This document shows positions 53,400 to 62,672 of a stretch of DNA of 64,000 nucleotides, piece after piece. The stretch is from assembly GCF_963678635.1 (NCBI RefSeq), contig NW_026971712.1:62001-126000 (forward strand), read 5' to 3'. The notes beneath the pieces are model-generated. The model was not told where the DNA came from and did not search any database. It was given only the letters and a program-made list of their open reading frames with translations. Each line of letters begins with the position of its first letter. Position 1 is the stretch's first letter. This DNA is from Symsagittifera roscoffensis. Its lineage: Eukaryota; Xenacoelomorpha; Acoela; Convolutidae. The position numbers and the translations under genes are program-made.

Positions 53400-53920
53400 G
53401 AGGAGCTCGACTTATGTCTCAACTTTTTCGACCAAAAATCAGTATATCTTGACTTTCTCGACCAAATTTTAAAGTTTCGACTTTCTCGACCAAATTTTAA
53501 AGTTTCGATTTTATCGACCAAATTTTAAAGTTTCGACTTTATCGACCAAATTTTAAAGTTTCGACTTTCTCGACCAAATTTTAAAGTTTCGACTTTATCG
53601 ACCAAATTTTGATATGTTTCGACTCTTTCAACCCAACAAAAAACTATTCGAATTTGTTCGACCCAGTTCAGATGTGTTTCGACTTTCTCGACCAAAATTC
53701 GATGTTTCGATTTTCTCAACCGGCATTTTTTTAAAAATTGAAAGTTTGTTTGTTTGACGACGCATAGATACATTTCGACTTTCTCGACCAAAAATCGATA
53801 TTTTTTGACTTTCTCGACCGACAATTTTTGAAAATTTGTTTTTTCGACTCCGCATAGGTGTTTCAACTTTCTCGACCAATTCAGTTATGTTTCGACTGTC
53901 TCGACTTTCTCGACAAACAA
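53400..53920. repeat. 28-bp minisatellite and related CGACTTTCTCGACC repeats
   Basis: The core 53450-53620 is about six copies of TTTCGACTTTCTCGACCAAA followed by TTTTAAAG, period 28. Looser copies with the same CGACTTTCTCGACC heart extend to 53920. Frames such as KVETLKFGRESRN on the minus strand come from the repeat and are not genes. Confidence 0.9.
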
Positions 53921-56394
53921 AAAATTTTCTAAAATTTTATTTGATGGAAGTTGCATTTCAAACGACATGACTAGCTATGTCATGTGTAAGGATTATCTCA
54001 TCTCTAGATCCAACATAGACGAACAAATATATTGGTACACAAATAAAAACAAATGAATCAAAGATTTTTTTAAAAATCCATTAAAGCTAACGCAGTGAGT
54101 TAGGACTTGAGTGTAACTCATAGAGTAATTTCGGATAGGGTACACCGTCTGCTCGTCACGCTATCTTATTTTCGGCCGGATAGATTCGTGCAACTTCTTA
54201 GTCTAATACCGATCCTAATCTTACTCTTATACTATCTAGTCTCAGGTTGTTTAACTAGTCTCTGCTAGGCTCAATAGATCTAGGGTATACTGGTTTATTG
54301 CGGCTGCTGAAGTGCTCGGGAGAGTCCAACTAATTTCTAAGTTAAATTCAAATCTCTCTGGTGCTGAAATTACAAGTAACTTCAGCACTTACAAATAAGT
54401 GGGTTGTTAGTTAGATGGATCATGATTGGTTAATATTAAATACTTTACATTGGTAAAACATTTAATTTATCCAATCATAAAATATAGTTTAGATCAGGTT
54501 CCACCCATCCGGGTTTTACAGAGTTTTTTAGAACAGTTCTTTTGTAGTTCAAGGATGGATGATGGACGTTGGTATTTAGCGAACATCATTTTTCTTTTGT
54601 TTCCTTTTTGTTAAGGAAGTTCCAGGGATCTGGAATTGAGGACACAAGACGTTGTGTTCTTCTTGTGACAACGACTGAGTCTCTGCAACAGCATCAATTC
54701 TGGTTTCAGAATGGTTGGCTATGTCAGGTTTTTCTGTTCTTCGGAGAGAACTTCTTTTGTGTTTGATCTAGCTCGGGAATGGCGTGGAGATTGTGCGTGG
54801 AGGGGATGCCTGGTTACTCGGATCTGTACGTATACTTGAACATCGAGGTGGTCATTGGTCTAGTTCAATGAAGTCCTTTTCTGCGAGGTCAAGTCGTACT
54901 CTAAATCCTTTGAGTTGTGATTGTGAGCGGCATATCGATTATAGTTGGTCATTCTCTCTCGAGTGTAGTGAGGTCGTCTTGTCTTTTGATGTTCGTCCTT
55001 GGTGTTGTATTCTGATCTATATATTGCATCATGTGATTTTACATTTTATAAAACTTTTATTAATTTAATATTTTTTAATTATGATTTTAGTTAGTTGTTT
55101 TCACAAAAGCTTTTTGTTTTAGTTCGGTTATTTTGAAGAGTTACTCACCCTTGAGTAGCTCTTATTAAAAATAAAGGTGTGGTCACAAAGCGTGGATGTA
55201 GCACGGTGGGTTAGGCCGGCTATAGAGCATGCTCAGGACGTCCTTTCCTGGTGGGTTAGGCCAGGTGTGGGAGTATGATTTCATGCGGTTTTTATGAGGG
55301 GTCCTGTTATGTGACAACATTTTATGTTGGGTTTGTTGTGGTTTTACTTATGTTTTGTTGGTTATGTACTTTTTCCAAAAAGCAAATTGTTTGTGGTATG
55401 GGTTTGTCTTTTGACTTTTTTGTGTTTTATTTTTTCTTTCTAAGACTTTGTAATAGTCTTCAAAAGAATAAATTATCCAGTTTTAAACTGGGTTAATCCG
55501 GTTTGGGTACCGTTGGTTTCCTTTTCTTAGTCATGCTGTTATTTTATGATTTGTGGTATTTAGTAAGCTGCGTTGGTTAGTTTTGTTTAGTATATGATTC
55601 CTTTCCAACCGGGTTAAAGGAAAGTTTGAAACTTGTTATTATTTGTTAGAGTTGTTGAGTGTGAAAACTTGAAACTGAAATTCATTATTTTAAACAATTC
55701 TTCGTGGGCGAACTGTGCGAGTGTGGATAGAATTTCTGTGCGAATGAATGAAAATATCAAAAGGTTAGTACTGCAATTGCATTTTATTAATTTACTGCAT
55801 AGAATTTGGAAATTTACTGCTAGTAATGGGGGAGTTTTAAGATACAAATTTTCATCATATGTAGATTTACTGCTTTTAGGGGAAAATTTTATAAATTAAT
55901 TTACTGCATTGGTATTATATTTATTTAATTGTTGGTGCAAAAGTTAAATAGGGTTTTAAATAGTTTTGAAGAAGTTTGCTATTTTTTATTTTTCTTTTGT
56001 GAATTTTTCAGATGATTGAAGATGAAGGCTAAAAATCTAAAGAAAACATGAATAAGGAATGGTGAGTTTTTCAATATTTTAATTAGTTAGTAATATTCAT
56101 TTAGTTCATACTTACCTGTTAGTCGTCGGGGAAAAAACCGTGGGGGAAGATATCGTGAATTAGTTCTGAAGTTGTTAGTAGTTTAGCTAAGATGCGGATG
56201 ATATTTTTAGTTTGAAGTAGTGGCCAAAGCAATTGAAGTGCCTTAATAGTGGTTAGTTCTTCAGTGCCTACTGCAAACTCATAAGGTGTGTTTTGGATTA
56301 AGTTATATAACTTGTGGTTAAATTTAGTGTTGTGGATGAATTCTAAAATGGGGATTTCTATAGGCTGTACAAACTCGTGCGGGATAAGGAAGGG
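53921..56394. other. Noncoding; probably includes the 3' end of the leftward envelope element
   Basis: No coding frame is convincing on either strand. On the minus strand this lies downstream of the last ORF of the element at 56395-64000, so its 3' untranslated region and LTR are expected here, but I cannot define LTR ends without a second copy. GGTGGGTTAGGCC occurs twice (about 55205 and 55251). A strong hairpin lies at 55136-55163. Confidence 0.4.
55136..55163. other. 12-bp hairpin, possible R-region or 3'-end structure
   Basis: AAGAGTTACTCA, loop CCCT, TGAGTAGCTCTT. All twelve pairs form, with one G-T. AATAAA follows within ten bases on the plus strand. It could be part of an LTR or a transcript end. 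Confidence 0.5.
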
Positions 56395-57912
56395 TCAGGA
56401 TTCTTCTGCGTTGAAGGTCTTGGTGATGGGGCAGAAAATATACATTTGGGTTATGGGGTCATAATTACGAAGAATACCATGAAGGTTAGTATTTTTAATA
56501 CAATATGTGAAATTTAGGAAATACGGTGAAGTGTATTTTGAATTGATGAATTGAAAGCGATGGTGTGGTTGTCTAGAGGGTGTGTGGAGGTCAAAGTGAT
56601 TTTGGATGAAACGATAGTAACTGTATGTATGTGTTTGTTTAGTTCGCAACATAATATCGTGTGAGCAGTGTAAATCTCTTTCGTGTGGTGCAAGGAAATG
56701 AAAGGTTAGTGAAAAGATTTGGAAGCGTTCTTTAAAACTTTCGTACGCTTGTGTGCTTGTTAGTGCTTCTGAAATAATGTGATCAAACTTTCGGTCGAAG
56801 ATGTTTAGTGTAAATACATATGGTGTCTTGATGAAAAATTTCTCGGTGATTTGTGGGTTAGCGAAGCGATCGTCGTCTAAGAATTGATCTTGGTTAGCTC
56901 TGATGATGTTGTGATCATAGTATTCTAGTGTGTATTCGTTAGCTTTAGGTGCAGTGTGTATTTTTAGTGATTTTTTATATCCAACGTAAGTAAATTGTCT
57001 AGCGGTGAGTGGTGTAGTTAGTCGATATAGCATGTCTTTGTTTCGGTCTATATCAATGGATGTGTTAGTTAAAGGTAAGCAAAGAGGGTTAGTGAAATGA
57101 TAGTATGAGGTCCAAGAGAGAGTGGGCATTAAAACGTATTCGTCTACAAAGTTGCGTGTTTCGTTAGCGTCATGAGGGGTGTTTAAGGTGTATTGTGGAA
57201 ATGAGGGTAAAGTGATGGCTAAAAATTCTCTAGTGTTAGTATGTTGGGGGTGGTTGATGTATTCTCGGGCTGTTCCTGGTTTTGCTGGGAAAGGATGGTT
57301 GGGGAACTTTCTTTTAAAAGTGCGATAAGCTCTATTAGTGTTGAGTGAGGATTCAGTTGATGTGGATGATGGTGCTAATGATTCGGTATAATTTGAAGAG
57401 GGTGTAGGGGGATTGGATGAATTTGTAGTGGAGGAGATTTGGTTTATGGTCGGGGTGTTAAGGTGGTAGGGTTGTTGTTGGAGGGTAATAAAATTGTCTA
57501 GCTCTGGGGAGATTCGGGGGGTGTCTGGAGATGATTGGTCAGAATGGTATGAGGAGTAGGTTGGGGTAACTTGGGAAGCATAAGAGGGTGTAGGAGTGAT
57601 TGGGTCAGGGTTATTTGATAATATGGGTTGAAAAGGAGGTTGAGAAAAATGAGAAGGGTTATGAAAATTATTGGATGGAGATGGTTCTGAGTCGGCAAAT
57701 TCGTCGGGGGTTTCAATATTCGGGTTATTTAGCTGTGAAATGGAGTATAAAACTGAAATTTGTGAGTTAGTGTCGGAATTCATGCCTGATGTTACATTGC
57801 TAGATGGAAAATCGGGTGGCGGAAAAGCAAAAAGTGGTATTATTGGGATTGAAGAGGTAAGGTTGGTTGGATGGGAATTTGATCGATGGAGTGATCCAAG
57901 TTGGCGGCTCAT
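56395..57912 (-). CDS. Unknown protein downstream of the envelope-like ORF
   Basis: 505 residues from an ATG at 57912 that overlaps the envelope stop as ATGA. The first 200 residues are rich in Pro, Ser, Thr and Asn. The rest looks globular, with aromatic-rich strands (VGYKKSLKIHTAP, FFIKTPYVFTLNIFDRKF, YIFCPITKTF). There is no signal peptide or membrane segment and no domain I recognise. Location after env suggests an accessory protein or displaced structural protein of the element. The ATGA overlap suggests translation by termination-reinitiation. Confidence 0.7.
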   Translation of the reverse strand: MSRQLGSLHRSNSHPTNLTSSIPIIPLFAFPPPDFPSSNVTSGMNSDTNSQISVLYSISQLNNPNIETPDEFADSEPSPSNNFHNPSHFSQPPFQPILSNNPDPITPTPSYASQVTPTYSSYHSDQSSPDTPRISPELDNFITLQQQPYHLNTPTINQISSTTNSSNPPTPSSNYTESLAPSSTSTESSLNTNRAYRTFKRKFPNHPFPAKPGTAREYINHPQHTNTREFLAITLPSFPQYTLNTPHDANETRNFVDEYVLMPTLSWTSYYHFTNPLCLPLTNTSIDIDRNKDMLYRLTTPLTARQFTYVGYKKSLKIHTAPKANEYTLEYYDHNIIRANQDQFLDDDRFANPQITEKFFIKTPYVFTLNIFDRKFDHIISEALTSTQAYESFKERFQIFSLTFHFLAPHERDLHCSHDIMLRTKQTHTYSYYRFIQNHFDLHTPSRQPHHRFQFINSKYTSPYFLNFTYCIKNTNLHGILRNYDPITQMYIFCPITKTFNAEES

Positions 57913-60527
57913 CGTGGGCTAAAAAAATTATTATTTTGAGATTGAAAAGCGGTGGTATGGGGCTGTTCAATAATTTGTTCATAAGTATTATCATCTTGTG
58001 GTGGATGTGTCATTATATGTTGGACGGGACTTTGTGATGTGGTGAGTCGAAAATTTGGATTATGTGTGATTGCTAAATTTCTAAAATTTCGCGGGGCTAG
58101 GGATAGTGGATGGTTATTTGGTAGGGGTGGTAATTGTGGTGCCGTTGGCTGTGTGTCGACATTGTTATGTTCTTCGTCGTATGTATTTTGTCGTGTTGTT
58201 ATTTTTGTGTTATATTCTTTTATTTGTGCGTCTAAAAGAATTTTGTTTATAGATGTGGAAAAAATTCCAAAAAATCCTGCAAAGAGTATGCGTGCTACGC
58301 TTGCTTGTCTGTTTACTTGTGTGTGTATAGCACATGTATTGTAGATTCCTTTTAAGAGTGAGAAAAGAAATCCAATAAAGTTAAACATTGCGTATAAAAT
58401 AGTCAATTTTTCTAAGATGTAGTAGGGCCATCCTAGAAAATCTAGGATCTCATTTTTGAGTGTAACAAAGCTAAAAATGTTAATTGGTGATATATCTTGG
58501 GGACGGTATTTTTCGCCGTTTAGATATATATAATCTTTTATGTCTTTAAAATATCCGCTATAGTCTTGCGTGTAGATATCGGCAAATCCTGCGGTTTCTG
58601 CAAGTTTGCGTAAGTTTTGGTCTATTGATTGTCTTTGTATAGTGTCCATTTGTGTTAATAATTCTTGGAATTGTTGTGTTCTAATGTGATGTTGAATATC
58701 TGATTTTGAATAGATTCCTATTGATTGTAAGTCTATATTTGGGTTTCGAGCAATAGCGCGAATGCTTTCTGGTGAAAATTTTTTGAGTGATTGCATTAAT
58801 GTGGGATATGGAGTGAGAAGATAATATTTGTTTTCATCAGGGTTTAGTTGTACTACATTGTGGCTATTTTCTGATCCACATGGGACTGCGGTATCCCAGA
58901 AATATGTTCTTCGTGAAAGTGTATCCACGAAATGTACTTTATTCTTATAAAAGATAGGAATTCTTTTATAACATCGTTTATCTTCAAAAACGTATAGTGG
59001 TGATACTTTTTTAGTACAAGTATAAAACCATAAGATGTTTCCTTCGTAGTCTAAAAAATTTGATCTATTTCCTGATAATAAGTATCCTGCGTAGGGTATT
59101 TTTAATACTGCTAGTGCAAGTGATTGTAGTATTTGTGTTCGTTCTAATTCGCATAGTTGATGTAGTGTTTCTAATTCAGAGAGTGACATTTCTTGAAAAA
59201 TGCGGCTAATTGTATAGTCTAGTTTCATATCCAAATGAATATCATAGTGGATATTACCAAAATATGTAGTATTCATTAGTGATAATTCTTGTAAGCGTGT
59301 GCTTCTGGTGTCATAAGGTTTTAGATGTCCACCAGGTTGTCCGTTGCTTTTTTCAAAATTAACTGGTATATAGGATGTTCCTTCGTTTAGAGGATGACCT
59401 GTGGCGTATGGGTCGATTTTTACTTTACCAGTGGTCATGTCGAATCCTTTTTCATATTCAACTAATATTTCAGAGTATTGTGTTCTGTGAAGTGGATTCC
59501 TGTATTTACATGCAAGTTCTGTTTCTTGATATATTTGAAAACGTGTCAATTTATTTTCTATATTGTCTATGTTTCGAAAATCGGAACTTAGTTTGCGTGA
59601 TGGATGGACTTGTTCATATGGAATTGATTGTATGAAATATTTTTCGTGAAATTTTATCATACGAGCGTGTATTTTTGCTACTTGAAATGTTGTACATGTG
59701 TCTTCGGGGAACCAAACAATTGTTGCTTGTGTTCTCGTTGTAGGGTCGCAATATCCTTGATCATTTTTACAAGGTAGTCGGATTCCTTGATAGATCATTG
59801 TATTATCAGATAAATCTCGTGTGAGTTGTATTTTTTCGAGTTGTATTTTCCAATCGAAAAACATTATTTCTTGGTATCCTTTATTTTTTGTGTCTGCTTT
59901 GCAGTTTGATGGGTTATTTATACCAATGTGTGGTATCCAGTGTTTATCATGTAGGTCATAGGTTAATCGTCCGTGTGCGCCGTTATACGGGTATTTTTCG
60001 TCTAGTCTTATATGTCCTTGGTGTCTTTCAAGTTGTGATTGATGTACAGAGTCTGAAAAAACTTGAAAATTAACTAATTTTCTTTGGGAGTTTTTATTTT
60101 TTGTGATGTTTAGTCTAAGTAATTCATTTTTACAATCGTCGGGATTGAGATGTAAAAGACGTTCTATATTACTTTGGTAGAATGATTCATGGTCAAGTCG
60201 GTTTTTGTTTCCGTTCGAGACTTGTGAACAATGTACTTTCTTTTCGGAAAATGTTGCTGTGAATTTATAACCTGTAACTGTTGTTGCTCGGGCTTTTGAA
60301 TAGAGTGTTGCTATTATATCTGTGGTTTCTATAGCTTGTGGTTCTGTTTCACATTGTGATACCTGATTGATTGCATATTTATGTAGTGTTTTTTGTTCAT
60401 TTTCTTCGCAATCGTAATGTGTTACTAATAAATCTTGTGGTCCTGTACGAGGGGAAGGGTTTATATTTTGATTTGAGGTTATTAGAAAAAGGGTTTGGAG
60501 AAAAATTAATAATTTTAGAATATACAT
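57909..60527 (-). CDS. env: Envelope-like membrane glycoprotein
   Basis: 872 residues from an ATG at 60527. Residues 1-18 are a signal peptide (MYILKLLIFLQTLFLITS). The ectodomain has many Cys and several N-glycosylation sites (LNITKN, MNTTYF, GNRSNF). Near 700-770 two hydrophobic stretches (YAMFNFIGFLFSLLKGIY, RILFAGFFGIFST) form the membrane anchor, followed by a polar tail of about 100 residues. A central block with YAGYLLSGNRSNFL and CYKRIPIFY recalls the glycoprotein type that LTR elements have captured from chuvirus-like negative-strand viruses; that link is from memory and unverified. The frame is intact. It overlaps the preceding ORF by 13 bases and the following one by 4. Confidence 0.75.
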   Translation of the reverse strand: MYILKLLIFLQTLFLITSNQNINPSPRTGPQDLLVTHYDCEENEQKTLHKYAINQVSQCETEPQAIETTDIIATLYSKARATTVTGYKFTATFSEKKVHCSQVSNGNKNRLDHESFYQSNIERLLHLNPDDCKNELLRLNITKNKNSQRKLVNFQVFSDSVHQSQLERHQGHIRLDEKYPYNGAHGRLTYDLHDKHWIPHIGINNPSNCKADTKNKGYQEIMFFDWKIQLEKIQLTRDLSDNTMIYQGIRLPCKNDQGYCDPTTRTQATIVWFPEDTCTTFQVAKIHARMIKFHEKYFIQSIPYEQVHPSRKLSSDFRNIDNIENKLTRFQIYQETELACKYRNPLHRTQYSEILVEYEKGFDMTTGKVKIDPYATGHPLNEGTSYIPVNFEKSNGQPGGHLKPYDTRSTRLQELSLMNTTYFGNIHYDIHLDMKLDYTISRIFQEMSLSELETLHQLCELERTQILQSLALAVLKIPYAGYLLSGNRSNFLDYEGNILWFYTCTKKVSPLYVFEDKRCYKRIPIFYKNKVHFVDTLSRRTYFWDTAVPCGSENSHNVVQLNPDENKYYLLTPYPTLMQSLKKFSPESIRAIARNPNIDLQSIGIYSKSDIQHHIRTQQFQELLTQMDTIQRQSIDQNLRKLAETAGFADIYTQDYSGYFKDIKDYIYLNGEKYRPQDISPINIFSFVTLKNEILDFLGWPYYILEKLTILYAMFNFIGFLFSLLKGIYNTCAIHTQVNRQASVARILFAGFFGIFSTSINKILLDAQIKEYNTKITTRQNTYDEEHNNVDTQPTAPQLPPLPNNHPLSLAPRNFRNLAITHNPNFRLTTSQSPVQHIMTHPPQDDNTYEQIIEQPHTTAFQSQNNNFFSPR

Positions 60528-61630
60528 TTGTATGATAATCCTGAGTATGGATTATAAAATGTAATGTAACCAATTGTGTTTTTAGTGTATCTGTCGTATT
60601 TGTATATTACTTCAGTAGTTATAAACGGTGGTGGTAGTGATTGAGCTGTTATGTTAGGTGGATTTAATGGGTAGGGATGTTGGGTAATATTATTTAACTT
60701 AACTGTGATTTCAAATTTTAATTGTAAACTGTTTTGTTGGAGTATTTGAATATTGTGATCACGGATATCGTTGTGAATATCTTGGCGATATTGTAATCTA
60801 TTAAGTGCCCAGTTATGAAGGCGGTTACTTTCTTGATGTTGTCCAAATAGTGGTGGAGGTGCTGTGAATGTATTCCAATCTAATCTTAAAGGAATATTTA
60901 TTGATGATTGTTCTCGATATCTGGCGTCGAGATTATTTGGAAAATTTAAGTTAAAGGGTAGTGGTGAAAATTGACTTATTGATGGTGTTGATGGTAGTGA
61001 TAATGTTTCTGGTAGTGATGAGGATGTTGTTGTATCCGTAGAAATATCTATGGGGTCATTGACTAAATTTGGTTCACCTTGTGTGAATGAATTTGTAGTC
61101 CAATATGGCAGTCGTGATGTTAGGTTTGGGGGGTTAAAGGGATTTTCACGTATCTGTTCAGATGTTGGTGTTGAACCTAAGTAGTCTGAAGGTAGACTTG
61201 AAGTGCTTCGTTGTGAAAAAAGTGTAGGAGTTTCTGGTGTGATACCAGTGGTGTTTTCTGGAGTGGTTTGTGTTGGGGATTGAGGTATATCAAAATGAAC
61301 TCGGGGAGTTTGAAAATTTCTATTTCGTCGAGGATGTATAATTTGTCTATTTATTTCTGCTGTGTTTTGGTTTTGACTAAGGTTTCGTATTCTACTTAGT
61401 TCTTGTGGTAGTGTTGGGTAAAGATTATATGTTGGTTCACTTAGGGATGCTTGTCGTTGAACTGGTTCTAGTGGTTCAGATAAACGAGCGTGCCTTTCTT
61501 CAAAGGTGTATGGATTGTCTTGAAAAGAAATTCGTGTAGATGTTTGAGGGTTTTGAGTAGTTGAAGGTGGTGTTGGATTATCTTGGGATGATGTCGGTGA
61601 AGACTGATTCTGTGACTGTTGGGTAGCAAT
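60515..61630 (-). CDS. Pro/Ser/Thr-rich ORF without an AUG
   Basis: An uninterrupted frame of 378 sense codons runs from just after a TAA at 61654-61652 to TAA at 60517-60515, with no ATG anywhere. The most start-like codon is ATT at 61630 in an A-rich, purine-favourable context (AAAATTGCT). The product is rich in Pro, Ser, Thr and Gln over its first 220 residues, then has a conserved-looking segment with LRLDWNTFTAPPPLFG and a basic end. Codon use and openness imply coding. It is closed off from the upstream ORF by stops, so frameshifting from it is excluded. Non-AUG initiation, splicing, or loss of the start are the options. Confidence 0.6.
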   Translation of the reverse strand: MATQQSQNQSSPTSSQDNPTPPSTTQNPQTSTRISFQDNPYTFEERHARLSEPLEPVQRQASLSEPTYNLYPTLPQELSRIRNLSQNQNTAEINRQIIHPRRNRNFQTPRVHFDIPQSPTQTTPENTTGITPETPTLFSQRSTSSLPSDYLGSTPTSEQIRENPFNPPNLTSRLPYWTTNSFTQGEPNLVNDPIDISTDTTTSSSLPETLSLPSTPSISQFSPLPFNLNFPNNLDARYREQSSINIPLRLDWNTFTAPPPLFGQHQESNRLHNWALNRLQYRQDIHNDIRDHNIQILQQNSLQLKFEITVKLNNITQHPYPLNPPNITAQSLPPPFITTEVIYKYDRYTKNTIGYITFYNPYSGLSYKCIF

Positions 61631-61656
61631 TTTTGATGGATTTTTAAATTGTTACT

Positions 61657-61845
61657 TTAGTGAGAGGGTTTATGTTTATTATAATATTCTTCTAAAAAAA
61701 GAATTAGAAAAATTGTTGCTAGGGCAAATGTAATGATTGCTTTCTTTATACATTTACATATTGTCAAAATGAGGGATGATAGAAATGTTATGAAAATTAC
61801 AAACAATAAAAAAATATCAGTTCTACTGAAAATTGTTCGTATCAT
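61657..61845 (-). CDS. Small hydrophobic protein B
   Basis: 62 residues from an ATG at 61845. Two long hydrophobic stretches (IFLLFVIFITFLSSLILTI and ITFALATIFLILFLEEYY) separated by CKCIKK look like two transmembrane helices. Its start overlaps the stop of small protein A as ATGA. It could be a viroporin-like or accessory membrane protein of the element. Confidence 0.55.
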   Translation of the reverse strand: MIRTIFSRTDIFLLFVIFITFLSSLILTICKCIKKAIITFALATIFLILFLEEYYNKHKPSH

Positions 61846-62072
61846 TTAGACAAGTTGTTAAAATCGTACCTGTGGATATATTCAAGGGTTTTGGAAAGTT
61901 GGAGGAATAGTTCAATTATTGTGTAGAAAATTAAAAAAATGTTACAAAAAATTATTATGATTATTAGAAAAGATTCGATGATATCAAAAAGAAAGATTAT
62001 AAAGACTTGAAGTATTGAAAAAAAATGTTTAAAATTGATAAATATTTGAGCGACTGTTTGAGAGAAAAGCAT
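61842..62072 (-). CDS. Small hydrophobic protein A
   Basis: 76 residues from an ATG at 62072, which directly follows a TAA (TAAATG). The middle is strongly hydrophobic (IIIIIFCNIFLIFYTIIELF), one or two membrane helices. Composition is AT-driven (Ile, Phe), so chance cannot be excluded, but the stop-start junctions on both sides support a real gene. Confidence 0.5.
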   Translation of the reverse strand: MLFSQTVAQIFINFKHFFSILQVFIIFLFDIIESFLIIIIIFCNIFLIFYTIIELFLQLSKTLEYIHRYDFNNLSK

Positions 62073-62225
62073 TTAAGAAATGATCTCTTTGTCGAATATT
62101 TTTTGCTGTTTGAGGCGATTTTCTAGTGTGGTCGAATTATTTATTAGTTTTTTGACAAGTGGGTTGAGTTTCGTAAAAAATTGTTGGGGGCAATTTTCAT
62201 GGTGACTGGGAGGTCGTCTTTTTCT
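62073..62225 (-). CDS. Possible short ORF without AUG
   Basis: About 50 open codons end in the TAA that abuts the ATG of small protein A. The peptide looks protein-like (LENRLKQQKIFDKE) but has no ATG. It may be a 3' exon. Confidence 0.3.
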   Translation of the reverse strand, partial: RKRRPPSHHENCPQQFFTKLNPLVKKLINNSTTLENRLKQQKIFDKEIIS

Positions 62226-62672
62226 TTATTTTTGTTTGTCAAATGATCCGGGGTATGGTGAGATTTTTATACTTTAGGCTAATTAAAATCTTCATTTTGT
62301 GACTTTAGGCTAAGTTATCAAATTTGTTTTGGGGGTATTCGTGGTCTGAGTTGGGGAAATATTGTTGATCTTTGGGTTATTAGATAAGGGAGGGGTACGG
62401 TATTATGGTGATATTTATTTTAGCTGTCAAGTTGGAGTGGTTTGCTTATTTTTGACCTGGAGGTTGTAAAGTTATAGTTAGAGATGTGCCTGGAGTTCTA
62501 GATTATTCGTCTAATTGATCTTAGTTTGAGTTAGAGAAAGTGGCGGATTGGATGAATCCTATTGGTCTATTTTGAACTAGAATTATTGCGTACTTGTGAG
62601 CATGTTATTTTGAAAAATGGAAATGAAAAATGTTACGGAGGTTTCAAGATTGTGAAGTATAAAATTTTAAAA
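62226..62672 (-). other. Noncoding gap between integrase and the small ORFs
   Basis: Stops in all frames. ACTTTAGGCTAA occurs twice (about 62271 and 62303). Possibly holds splice sites or a promoter for the downstream ORFs. Confidence 0.4.

Noticed and set aside
53450-53620. CRISPR-like repeat array
   Set aside because: Spacers are the same or near-identical and the context is eukaryotic; it is a tandem minisatellite.
54784-55068. 94-codon plus-strand frame
   Set aside because: No homology or motif; lies in the presumed noncoding 3' region of the leftward element.
56012-56061. Plus-strand micro-exon flanked by TTTTTCAG and GTGAGT
   Set aside because: The 50-base segment contains an in-frame stop in two frames, has no neighbouring exons, and lies in the presumed 3' region of a minus-strand element.
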